Assembly (NCBI RefSeq): GCF_009604405.1
Contig: NZ_WEGK01000005.1
Location: 248,001 to 312,000 of the forward strand
Direction: 5' to 3'
Source: Nocardia macrotermitis
Lineage (GTDB): Bacteria; Actinomycetota; Actinomycetes; Mycobacteriales; Mycobacteriaceae
DNA length: 64,000 bases
Below the pieces are notes generated by a model. That model saw nothing but the letters and a program-made list of their open reading frames with translations, was not told the origin of the DNA and did not search any database. This document shows, piece by piece, positions 41,844 through 52,330 of the stretch; position 1 is the stretch's first letter; each line of letters opens with the position of its first letter. Both the position numbers and the translations under genes were made by a program.

Positions 41844-43247
41844 TTATTCGGCGTCCTGGACCTTGGCCATGGACAGCACGTCCAGGCGGCGGTCCAGTTC
41901 CTCGAGCGAGAGCTTGTCGCCGATCAGGCCGCGGTCGATGACCGTCTGGCGGATCGTCTTGCCCTCCTTCAGTGCCTGTTTCGCCACCGCGGCGGCCTCC
42001 TCGTAACCGATCGCCGAGTTCAGCGGCGTCACGATCGACGGGGAGGATTCGGCCAGCTGACGCAGATGTTCGGTGTCGGCGACGAGCCCGGCGACGCACT
42101 TGTCCGCGAACAGCCGGGATACGTTGGCCAGCAGGCGAATCGACTCCAGCACGTTGCGCGCCATCACCGGGATGTAGACGTTCAGCTCGAACGCGCCGTT
42201 GCCGCCACCCCAGGCGATCGCGGCGTCGTTACCGATCACCTGCGCGGCGACCTGCGTAACAGCCTCCGGCAGTACGGGATTCACCTTGCCCGGCATGATC
42301 GAGGAGCCCGGTTGCAGATCCGGCAGCCGGATCTCGGCCAGACCGGTCAGCGGACCCGAACCCATCCAGCGAATGTCGTTGGCGATCTTGGTCAACGAGA
42401 TCGCGACGGTGCGCAGCGCGCCGGAGACCTCGACCAGTCCGTCGCGCGCGGCTTGGGCCTCGAAATGGTTTGCGGCCTCGGACAATTGGTCCAGTCCGGT
42501 CGAACGCCGAAGTTCGGCAACGACTTTCGTCCCGAATCCGTCGGGTGCGTTGAGCCCGGTGCCGACCGCGGTGCCGCCGATGGGCAGCTCACCCAGGCGC
42601 ACCAGCGTCGCGGTCAGCCGATCGATACCGGCCTCGACCTGCCGGGTGTAGCCGCTGAACTCCTGCCCGAGGGTGACCGGCACCGCGTCCATCAGATGCG
42701 TGCGCCCGGACTTCACCACGGTGCGCCACTCGGTCGCCTTGTCCAGCAGCCGAATTCGCAGATGATCCAGGGCCGGGACGAGATCGCGCAGTACCGCCTC
42801 GGTCGCGGCCAGATGCGTCGCGGTCGGGAAGGTGTCGTTCGAGGACTGCGACATGTTGACGTCGTCGTTGGGGTGCACGGTGACCCCCGCCCGCGCGGCC
42901 AGACTCGCGATCACCTCGTTGGCGTTCATATTGGAGCTGGTGCCCGAACCGGTCTGGAACACGTCGATCGGGAACTGGTCGTCGTGCGCCCCCGACGCGA
43001 TCTCCTCGGCGGCCGCGATGATCGCCGCGGCCTTCTCCGAATCCAGCAGTCCCAGATCCCGATTCACCACCGCACAGGCCGCCTTGAGCAGTCCCAACGC
43101 CCGAATCTGCGCCCGCTCGAGCCCCCGCCCACTGATCGGAAAGTTCTCCACCGCCCGCTGCGTCTGCGCCCGCCACAGCGCATCCACCGGAACCCGAACC
43201 TCACCCATCGTGTCGTGCTCGACCCGATACTCAGTCTGCTCAGTCAT
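41844..43247 (-). CDS. fum: Class II fumarate hydratase
   Basis: A 467-residue enzyme of the fumarase/aspartase superfamily that hydrates fumarate to malate in the citric acid cycle. The catalytic loop signature is [15 protein letters not shown]. Other conserved regions are [17 protein letters not shown] and [16 protein letters not shown], and [20 protein letters not shown]. It corresponds to Rv1098c and is followed on its strand by the bidirectional terminator. glpX lies upstream on the same strand, as in mycobacteria. Confidence 0.95.
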   Translation of the reverse strand: MTEQTEYRVEHDTMGEVRVPVDALWRAQTQRAVENFPISGRGLERAQIRALGLLKAACAVVNRDLGLLDSEKAAAIIAAAEEIASGAHDDQFPIDVFQTGSGTSSNMNANEVIASLAARAGVTVHPNDDVNMSQSSNDTFPTATHLAATEAVLRDLVPALDHLRIRLLDKATEWRTVVKSGRTHLMDAVPVTLGQEFSGYTRQVEAGIDRLTATLVRLGELPIGGTAVGTGLNAPDGFGTKVVAELRRSTGLDQLSEAANHFEAQAARDGLVEVSGALRTVAISLTKIANDIRWMGSGPLTGLAEIRLPDLQPGSSIMPGKVNPVLPEAVTQVAAQVIGNDAAIAWGGGNGAFELNVYIPVMARNVLESIRLLANVSRLFADKCVAGLVADTEHLRQLAESSPSIVTPLNSAIGYEEAAAVAKQALKEGKTIRQTVIDRGLIGDKLSLEELDRRLDVLSMAKVQDAE

Positions 43248-43534
43248 AACCCGAGCCTAGGCCCGCACAAACCCATACCGGCCAGCCACGCCTGAGGCTT
43301 TTCGCACACGTCAGCGGGGAATACCCGTCTACCGGAACCCCGATGCCGCAGGCGAGGCCCCGAGCGAACCGTGAGATGTACGCGCATTACCCGGCCGCCT
43401 CGGTAGCGCGCCCAGCGGCGTCGTAGGGCTCAGTGTGGTTTTCGTACTCGGTAGCGCCGCCGCCGCTCCGGCCAGTGACCACCCCGAGGCAGGGGCGATT
43501 GCGAGCCTGTGATGTGCGCGACCCGAGAACGACC

Positions 43535-43565
43535 CTGCCCGCCTTCGGAAACCGAAGGCGGGCAG
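43535..43565. terminator. Terminator of glpX
   Basis: A perfect 14-bp stem (CTGCCCGCCTTCGG with CCGAAGGCGGGCAG) around AAA, 36 bp past the glpX stop. The rest of 43248-43534 holds no gene I can support. Confidence 0.88.
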
Positions 43566-43601
43566 TCGAATCGGCTGGTTCGTGGGAACCGGGCCGGGGG
43601 G

Positions 43602-44645
43602 TCAGGGCAGCGGGGGTACGGCGTGTTCGTCGCCCTCGAAGTTGACCGACGAGTACTCGCGCAACTTCGTCAACCGGTGGTACGCGTCGATCATGCGCAC
43701 GGTGCCGGACTTCGAGCGCATCACGATCGACTGGGTCGACGCGCCGCCGGAGAAGTAGCGCACGCCGCGCAGCAGGTCGCCGTCGGTGACGCCGGTGGCG
43801 CAGAAGAAGACGTTCTCGCCGGAGACCAGGTCCTCGGTGGACAGGATGCGGTCCAGGTCGTGGCCGGCGTCGATGGCCTTCTGGCGCTCGGCGTCGTCCT
43901 TGGGGGCGAGCTTGCCCTGCAGGGCGCCGCCCATGCAGCGCAGGGCGGCCGCGGCGATGATGCCCTCGGGGGTGCCGCCGATGCCGATCAGCATGTCGGT
44001 GCCGGAGTCGGGACGGGCGGTCGCGATCGCACCGGCGACGTCACCGTCGGAGATCAGCCGGATGCGCGCGCCCGCGTCCCGGACCTCCTGGATGTGCTGC
44101 GCGTGGCGCGGGCGATCCAGCACGCAGACGGTCAGGTCCGAGACCGAGGAGTTCTTGGTCTTCGCGACTCGGCGCAGGTTCTCCGAGATCGGCGCGGACA
44201 GATCGATCACATCGGCCGCGTCCGGGCCGACGGCGATCTTCTCCATGTAGAACACGGCCGAGGGATCGAACATCGCACCCCGCTCGGCGACCGCGAGCAC
44301 CGAGATCGCGCCGGGCGAGCCCTTCGACATCAGGGTGGTGCCGTCGATCGGGTCGACCGCGAAGTCGACCTCCGGTCCGGTGCCGTCACCGACCGCCTCG
44401 CCGTTGTACAGCATGGGCGCTTCGTCCTTCTCGCCCTCGCCGATCACGACGATGCCGCTCATCGACACCGTGGCCACGAGCTGGCGCATGGCGTCCACGG
44501 CCGCGCCGTCGCCGCCCTCCTTGTCGCCGCGGCCGACCCAGCGGCCCGCGGCCATCGCACCGGCCTCGGTCACCCGGACCAACTCGAGCGCGAGGTTGCG
44601 GTCCGGGGCCTCACGGCGATGGGTTGCGGGTGTGGGTGCCGTCAT
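43602..44645 (-). CDS. glpX: Class II fructose-1,6-bisphosphatase
   Basis: A 347-residue GlpX-type phosphatase acting in gluconeogenesis. It is the main FBPase of mycolic-acid actinomycetes. Metal and substrate motifs are [17 protein letters not shown] and [15 protein letters not shown], followed by [20 protein letters not shown] and the late [18 protein letters not shown]. The ATG at 44645 gives the normal family length. It corresponds to Rv1099c and is divergent from the DUF4245 gene. Confidence 0.95.
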   Translation of the reverse strand: MTAPTPATHRREAPDRNLALELVRVTEAGAMAAGRWVGRGDKEGGDGAAVDAMRQLVATVSMSGIVVIGEGEKDEAPMLYNGEAVGDGTGPEVDFAVDPIDGTTLMSKGSPGAISVLAVAERGAMFDPSAVFYMEKIAVGPDAADVIDLSAPISENLRRVAKTKNSSVSDLTVCVLDRPRHAQHIQEVRDAGARIRLISDGDVAGAIATARPDSGTDMLIGIGGTPEGIIAAAALRCMGGALQGKLAPKDDAERQKAIDAGHDLDRILSTEDLVSGENVFFCATGVTDGDLLRGVRYFSGGASTQSIVMRSKSGTVRMIDAYHRLTKLREYSSVNFEGDEHAVPPLP

Positions 44646-44870
44646 CTGCGGTGCCTCCTCGTTGGGTACTACCGGGAATTGTCGCAGAACGGTCAGAACA
44701 TCCCGTCGGGTACCGCCGTTCGGCTTCCGTATGGACGAGTCCGATGCTGGTCCGGGCGTTGTGATATCGGCCTCGTTTTCCGCCCGGGACTCGGGTGCGC
44801 GAGTGAGTCGCCCAGGTCGGCGCACCCTCCGGCGCGCAATGCGGAAAACGCGGCGCGGCATACTGGGGTT

Positions 44871-45437
44871 GTGGCGAATCAGAAACCCCGGATCCTCAAC
44901 GACTATCGCGACCTGCTGTGGTCGTTGATTCCGTTGCTGCTGATCTGCGTGGTTTTCGCCGCACTCGCCCAGCAGTGCAGTTTCTCGCCCGGTAAACCGG
45001 CTACCGGAAATATTCCGGCCTTCGACGTCAAGGGGGCGTTGCAGTCCGACGCGCACACCCTGCCGTTCCCGATCCGGCAGCCGAGCCTGCCCGAGCACTG
45101 GACCGCCAATTCCGGCAGCCGCGACACCATCAGCGGGGACGCCGGTGGGACGCTCAGCACCGTCGGGTACATCACCCCCGAGGGCACGTACATGCAGCTG
45201 ACCCAGTCCAACGCGTCCGAATCCGCACTGGCCGACCACATTCTGCAAACACGCAGTCCGTCGGGAACGCAGCAGGTGGGCGATCAGACCTGGACCGTGT
45301 TCCACGTGCAGGGCAACGAACCGGCGTGGATCACCGATTTCGGTGCGGTTCGAGTGTTGATCAAGGGCGCTGGCAATCAGTCGGCGTATACGACTCTGGC
45401 CGGTGCGGTGGATGCCGCACACCCGCTTCCCGCCTGA
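44871..45437 (+). CDS. DUF4245 membrane-anchored protein
   Basis: A 188-residue protein with one N-terminal helix ([20 protein letters not shown], about residues 17-36) and an extracytoplasmic domain beginning after the QQC. Features include [20 protein letters not shown] and [20 protein letters not shown], and [20 protein letters not shown] near the end. It matches the DUF4245 family and the position of Rv1100 next to glpX. Function is unknown. GTG start. Confidence 0.88.
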   Translation: MANQKPRILNDYRDLLWSLIPLLLICVVFAALAQQCSFSPGKPATGNIPAFDVKGALQSDAHTLPFPIRQPSLPEHWTANSGSRDTISGDAGGTLSTVGYITPEGTYMQLTQSNASESALADHILQTRSPSGTQQVGDQTWTVFHVQGNEPAWITDFGAVRVLIKGAGNQSAYTTLAGAVDAAHPLPA

Positions 45438-45533
45438 TTCGACCTGCGGATTCGTGATCTTGGTCCGGTTCGGCCGAATCGGATCCGGGTAACCGCCAAC
45501 GACTCTCGCTGCCTTTCGGCTAACGTTGCGCGC

Positions 45534-46412
45534 GTGGATCGCGCGGACTTGGCTTGGCTCGAGCGGGTATTGGATCGGCCGATCATCGAGGCGACAGCTG
45601 CCGAATGGGGAGTCGGTGACAACACCAGTCTGGTGACCGTCGCCGACGGCACCGGCGTCGTCGTGCAGCGATATCGCCGGGGCGGTGAGGCCGACCGCCG
45701 GATGCGGATCATGAACGCGTTGCGAGATCCCGCCGCCGCCAGGGGAATTACCATTCCGGGCATTCGCGCGGCCGATCTCGGGGCGCAGCCGCCGTGGATC
45801 GCGTTCGATATGCTGCCCGGCACGCCGAGCGCCGAAACCGCCATGGACGGACCGCATTTCCCGGCGTTGGCGCGGGCGATGGGGGAGATGCTCGCCGATT
45901 TCTCCGAATTGCCCTGTACCGATGTGGAACTCGACGACATGTGGGCCCGGCCGCGATATCTGGCCGCGCGCGCGGACGCCTGGGCCGAATGTCTGGCGCC
46001 GGCGTTGTCGGCCGCGCAGAGCGCCGCGCTCGAGCGGGTGCTCGTGGATCTGCCCGCGCTGTTCGACGGCCGCCCAGCGGTTCTCGCGCACGGCGACTAC
46101 GCGCCGGTGAACATTCTGGTCGAGGACGGCGAGATCACCGGACTGCTGGATTTCGAATCGGTCTGCGTCGCGGATCGGCTCTACGATCCGGCGCGCTGGG
46201 CCTGGTCGGTCGGCTTCGCGGGGCGCACCGCGCTGGCCCGGTCCTGGCCCGAATTCCTGCGGGGCGCGGGCATCGATCCCACCGAACCCGCTCTGCCGGA
46301 ACGGATTCGGTCGTTGCAGGTGATCTGCACGATGCAGATGCTCGCCGACGCGGATCTCGCGCCGGGGCTGTGGCGGCTGGTGCACGATCGGCTGGTCGGC
46401 CTGCTGGGCTGA
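45534..46412 (+). CDS. Aminoglycoside phosphotransferase-fold kinase-like protein
   Basis: A 292-residue APH/choline-kinase-fold protein. The Brenner motif is [14 protein letters not shown] (catalytic Asp in HGD) and the metal Asp is in [16 protein letters not shown]. The N lobe is short, and no clear activation loop points to a drug substrate. Such proteins often phosphorylate small metabolites, so resistance should not be assumed. It is convergent with the hotdog gene, 9 bp apart. Confidence 0.82.
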   Translation: MDRADLAWLERVLDRPIIEATAAEWGVGDNTSLVTVADGTGVVVQRYRRGGEADRRMRIMNALRDPAAARGITIPGIRAADLGAQPPWIAFDMLPGTPSAETAMDGPHFPALARAMGEMLADFSELPCTDVELDDMWARPRYLAARADAWAECLAPALSAAQSAALERVLVDLPALFDGRPAVLAHGDYAPVNILVEDGEITGLLDFESVCVADRLYDPARWAWSVGFAGRTALARSWPEFLRGAGIDPTEPALPERIRSLQVICTMQMLADADLAPGLWRLVHDRLVGLLG

Positions 46413-46421
46413 GTCGCGCGG

Positions 46422-47195
46422 CTACCGCTCGAACGTCCTGGTGGTGGCGAGCGTGGTGATCCGGTCGTCCTGGCCGGAGTCGCGCAGTTCCACCCGGCCC
46501 ACGCCGTGTCGCACGGCCGCGGTGGCCACCACCGGGCCCACGCGGGCGGCTTGCAGATAGCGCAGCCCCAGGAAGCTCAGCCCGTTCGAGGGACCGAGCG
46601 AGAGCACCGCCTCCTCCGCGGCCAGCGCGAGCAGACCGCCGTTGACGGTGCCCGCGGCGTTGAGCCCGTCCTCGGTGCGCGGCAGCACCGCGACGCCGGG
46701 TTCGCGACGTTCGCAGCGGGCGCGTTCGGCCAGCGGGAGGGACAGGCGCGGACCGCGCGGGGGCATATCGATACTGAGCTTGCGCGGCAGCTGGACATCC
46801 GGATTCGGGGCGGCCATGAAGGAGGTCGCGCCGAAGCCGATCGGCACGTCGTCGACGCTGAACTCGATCTCCGCGACGAACACCGAGCGACCCGCCTTGA
46901 CCGTGCGCCCGACCGCGTGCACCTCACCCGAACCGGGTGCGGGACCGAACAGGTTGACGTCCAGCTCCAGCGTCATCGGCACCCGGGGATGCAGCACCAG
47001 CGAGGCCAGCAGCCCGCCCATGGTGTCCAGCCAGATCGCCAGCACCGAGGTGCGCAGATGGTCGGTGCCCGGGACGTGCATCTCCGGGCTGATCGTCGCC
47101 GAACCGTGCAGTTCGTCGCCGACGCGGCGGGTGGCGAAGCCGAGTTCGAGCAGGATGTGCCGACGCCTGTTCAGGTGTTCCTCGACGGTGGTCAC
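46422..47195 (-). CDS. Tandem hotdog (PaaI-like) thioesterase-family protein
   Basis: A 257-residue protein with two hotdog-like halves. The first has VLAIWLDTMGGLLASLVLHP and MTLELDVNLFGPAPGSGEVHA. The second has AAGTVNGGLLALAAEEAVLS and FLGLRYLQAARVGPVVATA. The double-hotdog plan resembles acyl-CoA thioesterase or MaoC-like proteins, but no diagnostic hydratase motif is seen. It follows xseB on the same strand with a 152-bp gap. Confidence 0.75.
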   Translation of the reverse strand: MTTVEEHLNRRRHILLELGFATRRVGDELHGSATISPEMHVPGTDHLRTSVLAIWLDTMGGLLASLVLHPRVPMTLELDVNLFGPAPGSGEVHAVGRTVKAGRSVFVAEIEFSVDDVPIGFGATSFMAAPNPDVQLPRKLSIDMPPRGPRLSLPLAERARCERREPGVAVLPRTEDGLNAAGTVNGGLLALAAEEAVLSLGPSNGLSFLGLRYLQAARVGPVVATAAVRHGVGRVELRDSGQDDRITTLATTRTFER

Positions 47196-47347
47196 GGCAT
47201 CTCCTCCTGCTCGGCCGGGGCTGCGCCGCTCGGCATCCTTTCAGAGAACCCCACTTCGAGGCAGTTGTGCAAGTGTCATTTTCAAAATTGAGAGTGACAT
47301 TCTGCACTGGCTCGTTGCCGCGCGGGTGGCATTCCCGGCGGTCGGCC

Positions 47348-47575
47348 CTACTCCTCGGCGGTCTCGCGACGGGACAGCGCGTCCTCGACCCGTTTGCGGG
47401 CGCCAGCCAGATGCTCCTCGCAGCGGGTGGCCAGGGCCTCGCCGCGCTCCCACAGCGCCAGCGAATCGTCCAGATCCATACCGCCCTGCTCGAGCATCTT
47501 CACCACGTTGACCAGTTCGTCGCGGGCGCGCTCGTAGCCGAAACCCGCGATCTCGGCGAGGTCACTCTCGGTCAT
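47348..47575 (-). CDS. xseB: Exodeoxyribonuclease VII small subunit
   Basis: A 75-residue helical protein ([53 protein letters not shown]) of the XseB family. Several copies coat the large subunit to form exonuclease VII, which degrades single-stranded DNA. Its start overlaps the xseA stop by 4 nt (ATGA), so the pair is translationally coupled. Confidence 0.95.
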   Translation of the reverse strand: MTESDLAEIAGFGYERARDELVNVVKMLEQGGMDLDDSLALWERGEALATRCEEHLAGARKRVEDALSRRETAEE

Positions 47576-48864
47576 GGGCGGGGCTCCTTCGTGATGATCT
47601 GGCCGGACAGCGCCGCCGCGCTGATCGCGCCGTCCGCGACCCGGATGCGCAACTGGGCGCCCGGCGGCGAATCGGCCACCTCGTGGACGACGTGCCGTTC
47701 CTTACCCGAAACGCGTTGCACCACAGCATATCCCCGGGCGAGGGTGGCGGCCGGACCGACGGCGGTGAGTTTCTCGCGCAGGTGCCGGGTCGCGGTGGAT
47801 TCGGCGGTGAGGCCGTGTTCGACCGCGCGCCGGGCCGCGGTGCGCAGCCGCTCGGCCTCCTCGTAGCGCTGGTCCAGCTGGCGCAGCGGCGCGGCCAGGA
47901 CCGGACGCGAACGCAGTTGGTCCAGGGCGCGCAGTTCGCGCTGCACCCAGCCGCGCAGCGCCGCGGCGGAACGTTCGCGCCAGTCGTGGATCATCGCCAG
48001 TTCCGCGGCCGCGTCGGGGACGATGCGTTTGGCGGCGTCGGTGGGGGTGGCCGCGCGCAGATCCGCGACGTAGTCCGAGAGCGGATTGTCCGGCTCGTGC
48101 CCGATCGCGCTGACGATCGGCGTCGTCGCGGAAACGATGGCGCGGCACAGGGTTTCGTCGGAGAAGGGCAGCAGATCCTCGACGCTGCCGCCGCCGCGGG
48201 CCAGCACGATCACCGCGATCTCCGGATCGCGATCCAGCTCCGCCAGGGCCGTCAGGATCTGCGGGACCGCCGTCGGTCCCTGCACGGCGGTGTTGCGGAT
48301 CTCGAAACGCACTGCGGGCCAACGGCTTCGGGCCACGCTCAGCACGTCGCGTTCGGCGGCGCTGGCGCGTCCGGTGATCAGGCCGATCGTGCCGGGCAGG
48401 AACGGAATCGGCCGTTTGAGACGCGGATCGAACAGGCCCTCGGCGGACAGCAGGGCCTTGAGCCGCTCGATGCGGGCCAGCAGTTCGCCGATGCCGACGG
48501 GCCGAATCTCGGTGATACGCAACGACAATGTGCCGCGCCCGGTGAAATAGGAGAACTTGCCGTAGACGACGACGCGGCTGCCCTCCTGCAGGGGAACCGG
48601 CGAATTGCGCAGCAGCGCAGGGTCACACGTCACCGACAGCGACATGTCGGCGGCCGGATCGCGCAGCACGAGGAAGGCCGTGCGGGTGCCGGGGCGGACG
48701 TTCATCTGGGTGATCTGGCCCTCGACCCACACGCTGCCGAGGCGGTCGATCCACTGGACGACCTTCAACGCGATACTGCGCACCGGCCACGGGTTCTCCG
48801 CTGAATTGGCTTGCCGGGTATCGGGATTCGCGGTCGGGCTGGTGGTCTTCTCGGGATCGGTCAC
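47572..48864 (-). CDS. xseA: Exodeoxyribonuclease VII large subunit
   Basis: A 430-residue nuclease subunit. The N-terminal OB fold (about residues 25-120) includes [20 protein letters not shown]. The catalytic domain follows with [40 protein letters not shown] and [20 protein letters not shown]. It ends with a long coiled coil that binds XseB. GTG start overlapping the upstream gene's stop by 4 nt, so three genes form one unit. Confidence 0.95.
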   Translation of the reverse strand: MTDPEKTTSPTANPDTRQANSAENPWPVRSIALKVVQWIDRLGSVWVEGQITQMNVRPGTRTAFLVLRDPAADMSLSVTCDPALLRNSPVPLQEGSRVVVYGKFSYFTGRGTLSLRITEIRPVGIGELLARIERLKALLSAEGLFDPRLKRPIPFLPGTIGLITGRASAAERDVLSVARSRWPAVRFEIRNTAVQGPTAVPQILTALAELDRDPEIAVIVLARGGGSVEDLLPFSDETLCRAIVSATTPIVSAIGHEPDNPLSDYVADLRAATPTDAAKRIVPDAAAELAMIHDWRERSAAALRGWVQRELRALDQLRSRPVLAAPLRQLDQRYEEAERLRTAARRAVEHGLTAESTATRHLREKLTAVGPAATLARGYAVVQRVSGKERHVVHEVADSPPGAQLRIRVADGAISAAALSGQIITKEPRP

Positions 48865-49469
48865 TTGGCCTGCACGGTGGCGATCCGGTTGGTCAGCATC
48901 GTCACGAAGGCCGCGCGGTCCCGGGTGTGTCGCTCGTACTCGAGCAGTGCGGTCAGATCCTCGACCGTCAGCATCCGCAGGCGGGCGCGCAGCTGGGCCA
49001 GCGTCATGTTCAGGTAGTCGTAGCGGGTCGCGACCTCCGGCTCCACGACCTCGCCCTGACCGTTACCGGAAGACGTTGCCGCAGTAGGAGATTCGACTTC
49101 CTCGGGCTCGGCGGGCGCGTCGATCGGCTCCGGCGCGACGTACAGATCGAAGCGGCTCAGCGCGGCCTCGCGACCGTTGGCGAAGGATTCGCGCGCACCG
49201 GCGAAGACCAGGTCCGGATCGTCCTCGTCCTCGTCGAAGGTCGCCCACGCGGGCTGCTCCTGCGGACGATTCGTCAGCTGATCGAACACCTCGTCGCCCT
49301 TGAGCGCGAGGCTGGTCACGAACTGCTGGGCGTGCATGGTGGTCTGCAACAGCTGGCTGATCGCGGTGATCGGCAGATGCATCGCGGTCGTCGGCAGTCG
49401 GCGGGCTTCCTCCAGGGCGTACACGGCGGCCCCGGCGACGACACGGGCGAAGAACGGCGGTCGAAACAT
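48861..49469 (-). CDS. Lipid droplet-associated-type protein, Rv1109c-like
   Basis: A 202-residue protein with an amphipathic, weakly hydrophobic N-terminal half ([40 protein letters not shown]), an acidic middle ([12 protein letters not shown]), a disordered linker, and a C-terminal helical domain [40 protein letters not shown]. The family in mycobacteria is annotated as lipid droplet-associated, though its role is not settled. The ATG at 49469 gives the natural length. It heads the xseA-xseB operon. Confidence 0.82.
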   Translation of the reverse strand: MFRPPFFARVVAGAAVYALEEARRLPTTAMHLPITAISQLLQTTMHAQQFVTSLALKGDEVFDQLTNRPQEQPAWATFDEDEDDPDLVFAGARESFANGREAALSRFDLYVAPEPIDAPAEPEEVESPTAATSSGNGQGEVVEPEVATRYDYLNMTLAQLRARLRMLTVEDLTALLEYERHTRDRAAFVTMLTNRIATVQAK

Positions 49470-49669
49470 AGCCCTAGCCTGCCCGATTCGTCGTGTGAAG
49501 CAAAGGAGGGAATCCACGCGCGCCCCTCTCGTCGGATCGTTCGCCGTCATGTCGTCGGGCCGCGGCGCGAAGCAGGTGAGAGGACTCACAATTCGCCACG
49601 CCCGTGCACCGACGATACCGGCCGCGACCGCGCGCGTGTCGCCACCTGCGCGCACGTAAGCTGAGGAGC

Positions 49670-50674
49670 ATGTCCTCGGCAATCCCCTTGAACGTCGGAA
49701 TCGCCCGGTCCGCGGGTGCCAACGCGGCCGGCGCCGCCAAGCGTGTCCTGCTGGCCGAGCCGCGCGGCTACTGCGCCGGTGTGGATCGGGCGGTGGAGAC
49801 CGTCGAGCGCGCCCTCGACAAGCACGGCGCGCCGATCTACGTGCGCAAGGAGATCGTGCACAACCGGCACGTCGTGGAGACGCTGCGCGATCGCGGCGTC
49901 GTCTTCGTCGACGAGACCGAAGAGGTGCCCGAGGGCGCGGTCGTGGTGTTCTCCGCGCACGGCGTCTCGCCGATGGTGCACGAGGCCGCCGCCGCCCGCG
50001 GCCTGCACACCATCGACGCCACCTGCCCGCTGGTCACCAAGGTGCATCAGGAGGCCAAGCGGTTCGCCCGCGACGATTTCGACATCCTGCTGATCGGTCA
50101 CGAGGGGCACGAGGAGGTCGAGGGCACCGCCGGTGAGGCGCCCGATCACGTGCAGCTCGTGGACGGGCCCGACGCGGTGGACGGCGTCACCGTGCGCGAC
50201 GAGGACAAGGTGATCTGGCTGTCCCAGACCACGCTGTCGGTCGACGAGACCATGGAGACCGTGCAGCGGCTGCGGCAGCGTTTCCCGAAGTTGCAGGATC
50301 CGCCCAGCGACGACATCTGCTATGCCACGCAGAACCGGCAGATCGCGGTGAAGGCGATGGCGCCGGAATGCGATCTGGTGATCGTGGTCGGCTCGCGCAA
50401 CTCCTCCAACTCCAAGCGCCTGGTCGAGGTCGCCCTGAACGCGGGCGCGGGCGCGTCCCATCTGGTCGATTTCGCGCGCGAGGTCGATCCGGCCTGGTTC
50501 GAGGGTGTGCGGACGGTCGGCGTCACCTCCGGCGCGTCGGTTCCGGAGATCCTGGTGCGCGGTGTGCTGGACCTGCTCGCCGAGCACGGTTACGCCGACG
50601 TCCAGCCGGTCACCACGGCGAACGAGACGTTGGTGTTCTCGCTGCCGCGTGAGTTGCGCGCCGCGCGTCAGTAG
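49670..50674 (+). CDS. ispH: 4-hydroxy-3-methylbut-2-enyl diphosphate reductase
   Basis: A 334-residue iron-sulfur enzyme performing the last step of the MEP isoprenoid pathway. The three cluster cysteines are in [28 protein letters not shown] and [14 protein letters not shown]. Substrate-binding segments include [11 protein letters not shown] and [19 protein letters not shown] stretch 7 nt before the ATG suggests a nearly leaderless mRNA. It corresponds to Rv1110. Parts of its 3' end, including the stop, are copied in the downstream repeat region. Confidence 0.96.
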   Translation: MSSAIPLNVGIARSAGANAAGAAKRVLLAEPRGYCAGVDRAVETVERALDKHGAPIYVRKEIVHNRHVVETLRDRGVVFVDETEEVPEGAVVVFSAHGVSPMVHEAAAARGLHTIDATCPLVTKVHQEAKRFARDDFDILLIGHEGHEEVEGTAGEAPDHVQLVDGPDAVDGVTVRDEDKVIWLSQTTLSVDETMETVQRLRQRFPKLQDPPSDDICYATQNRQIAVKAMAPECDLVIVVGSRNSSNSKRLVEVALNAGAGASHLVDFAREVDPAWFEGVRTVGVTSGASVPEILVRGVLDLLAEHGYADVQPVTTANETLVFSLPRELRAARQ

Positions 50675-51030
50675 CGCTGCCGGTATCGGAGTCCGCGTGG
50701 TTCGTCTATCCGTGTGAGTTGCGTGCCGCGCGTCAGTAGGCGCTGCTGTGCCGGAATTCGCGTGGTGCGTTTGTCCGTCGGGTGGGGTACGCCGTATCGG
50801 AGTTCGCGTAGTGCGTCTATCCGCCGGGTGAGGTTATGCCGCAGCGGAATCCGCGTAGCGCGTCTATCCGTGTGAGTTGCGCGCCGCGCGGCGTAGGCGC
50901 TGCCGGTACCGGAGTCCGCGTGGGGCGTCTATCCGTCGGGGGTGGGCGTATGCCGTATCGGAGTCCGCGTGGTGCGTCTATCTGCCGGGTGGGGATATGC
51001 CGCAGCGGAATCCGAGTCTCACAGATGCGA
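50650..51030. repeat. Imperfect repeats derived partly from the ispH 3' end
   Basis: The ispH tail GTGAGTTGCGCGCCGCGCGT recurs near 50715 and 50871 with few changes, each followed by an AGTAG-like stop region and GCGCTGCCGG. A second motif close to GAGTCCGCGTGGTGCGTCTA occurs about seven times, starting near 50689, 50754, 50799, 50848, 50911, 50961 and 51007. Spacing is irregular, 45-65 bp. I see no gene in 50675-51129. Confidence 0.85.
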
Positions 51031-51129
51031 GGGCGCTCGAAGTTGGCTCGTGGGCTCTGAGTTGGTGTGCCGGCTGTGGGCTGCGTACCGACGGACCGTG
51101 ATCGAGGCGACCCGGGAAGTGGCGAGTGG

Positions 51130-52281
51130 TCAGTGCTCGATGCGGCCCGAGTCGCGTTCGCGGTAGCGGACGTTCGGGCGCGGGTGTGGCGGGACGTCGC
51201 TCGGGTCGGTGCCGCGGGTGCGGCGTTGCGGCTGGGGTTCCGCGGCACGCTGACGTGGCTCCTGCGCGCGTCGGCGCGGCTGCTGGCCGGTGGCACCTGC
51301 GGATGGCGTCGCGCCGCGCTGACGCGGCTGTGCGGGCGGTTCGGCGGCCCGGCGGCGCGGCTGCGGGTCGGCCGACGAACGCTGACGGCTCGACTCCCCG
51401 GAACGCCGGGACGGCCCCTCGGAATCGGGACGCTGCCGGGACGGGGGGTCGCTGTCGGCGCGATGCCGTGAGGGCGTTTCGGCGTCCGCGCGGTGCCGCG
51501 AGGGGGTATCGGCGTCGGCGCGGTGCCGGGACGGCGTATCGGTCTCGCCGCGCTGGCGGGCGGTGGCCGCCACCTTCGAACGCTCGGCGGTGCGCGAGCC
51601 CTGGGCGGCCGAGACCCGCGGCGGACGCTCGGCGACCCGTCCGGCGGTCTTACGGCCCCCACGCGTCGGTTTCGTGGCCGCCTTCTCATCGGTGGCCGAC
51701 TGCGCGCGGGCGCGGCTGCGGAGCGTCTCGGACGAACCCGCGCCCCGGCCGCGCCGCGAACGGCTGTCGGCCCGGGTGCCCCAGGAATCGCCCTTGCGCG
51801 GCCGGGCGCCGCGCGCTCGCGGCTCGGCGTCGGCGAGGCGGCGTTGCAACACCAGGCGGCCCAGGCCGATCGCCAGCACGAGCACCGTGGCGATGGCCAT
51901 CACCGGGAAGCGGTTCACCAGGGGAATGCCCTGGTTCAGCAGGATGTCCTTCAGCGAGGACGAGGTATGGTCCAGCAGCTGCCCGTAGGCGACGGGTACG
52001 GCGATGAACAGCAGCAGCGGCGGGGTCACCATGGTGGTGAACAGACCGCGGTAACGCACGACCAGCGCGGCCAGCGCGCAACCGATGATGTACGCCCCGG
52101 CGAACACCCGGGTCAGATCCTTGCTGCCGCCGCTTGCGTCGATGAAAAATCCGACCAGAGTGCACGCCACCGCGATCAACACCGCCGCACCGGCCGGGAT
52201 GCCGGGCACCGACGGGATGATCGAGCGGTGCGGTGCGGGCACCTCGGATCGGTCGCGTTGGGTAGCTGCCACGTAAAGCAC
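51130..52281 (-). CDS. DUF6542 membrane protein with long basic tail, Rv1111c-like
   Basis: A 383-residue protein. The N-terminal 140 residues hold about four membrane helices (GIPAGAAVLIAVACTLVGFF; VFAGAYIIGCALAALVV; LLLFIAVPVAYGQLL; FPVMAIATVLVLAIGLGRLV), the DUF6542 region. The remaining 235 residues are a disordered, Arg-rich tail with degenerate (D/E)TPSRHRAD octads at about 240-275. The tail could bind nucleic acid or anionic lipid (inference). The start may be the GTG at 52281 or 52272. It lies beside ispH as in mycobacteria. Confidence 0.85.
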   Translation of the reverse strand: MLYVAATQRDRSEVPAPHRSIIPSVPGIPAGAAVLIAVACTLVGFFIDASGGSKDLTRVFAGAYIIGCALAALVVRYRGLFTTMVTPPLLLFIAVPVAYGQLLDHTSSSLKDILLNQGIPLVNRFPVMAIATVLVLAIGLGRLVLQRRLADAEPRARGARPRKGDSWGTRADSRSRRGRGAGSSETLRSRARAQSATDEKAATKPTRGGRKTAGRVAERPPRVSAAQGSRTAERSKVAATARQRGETDTPSRHRADADTPSRHRADAETPSRHRADSDPPSRQRPDSEGPSRRSGESSRQRSSADPQPRRRAAEPPAQPRQRGATPSAGATGQQPRRRAQEPRQRAAEPQPQRRTRGTDPSDVPPHPRPNVRYRERDSGRIEH

Positions 52282-52330
52282 ACTATCTGCCGCAACGGGA
52301 ACGTGTATCGAGGCTGGGCGGATGAACCGG

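Noticed and set aside
43602..46385. A 900-residue minus-strand reading frame extending glpX upstream
   Set aside because: The part beyond 44645 is antisense to the DUF4245 and kinase-like genes and has no domain. GlpX is full length from the ATG at 44645.
45534..46412. Aminoglycoside resistance gene
   Set aside because: The fold is APH-like, but similar kinases act on many metabolites and nothing here points to drug modification.
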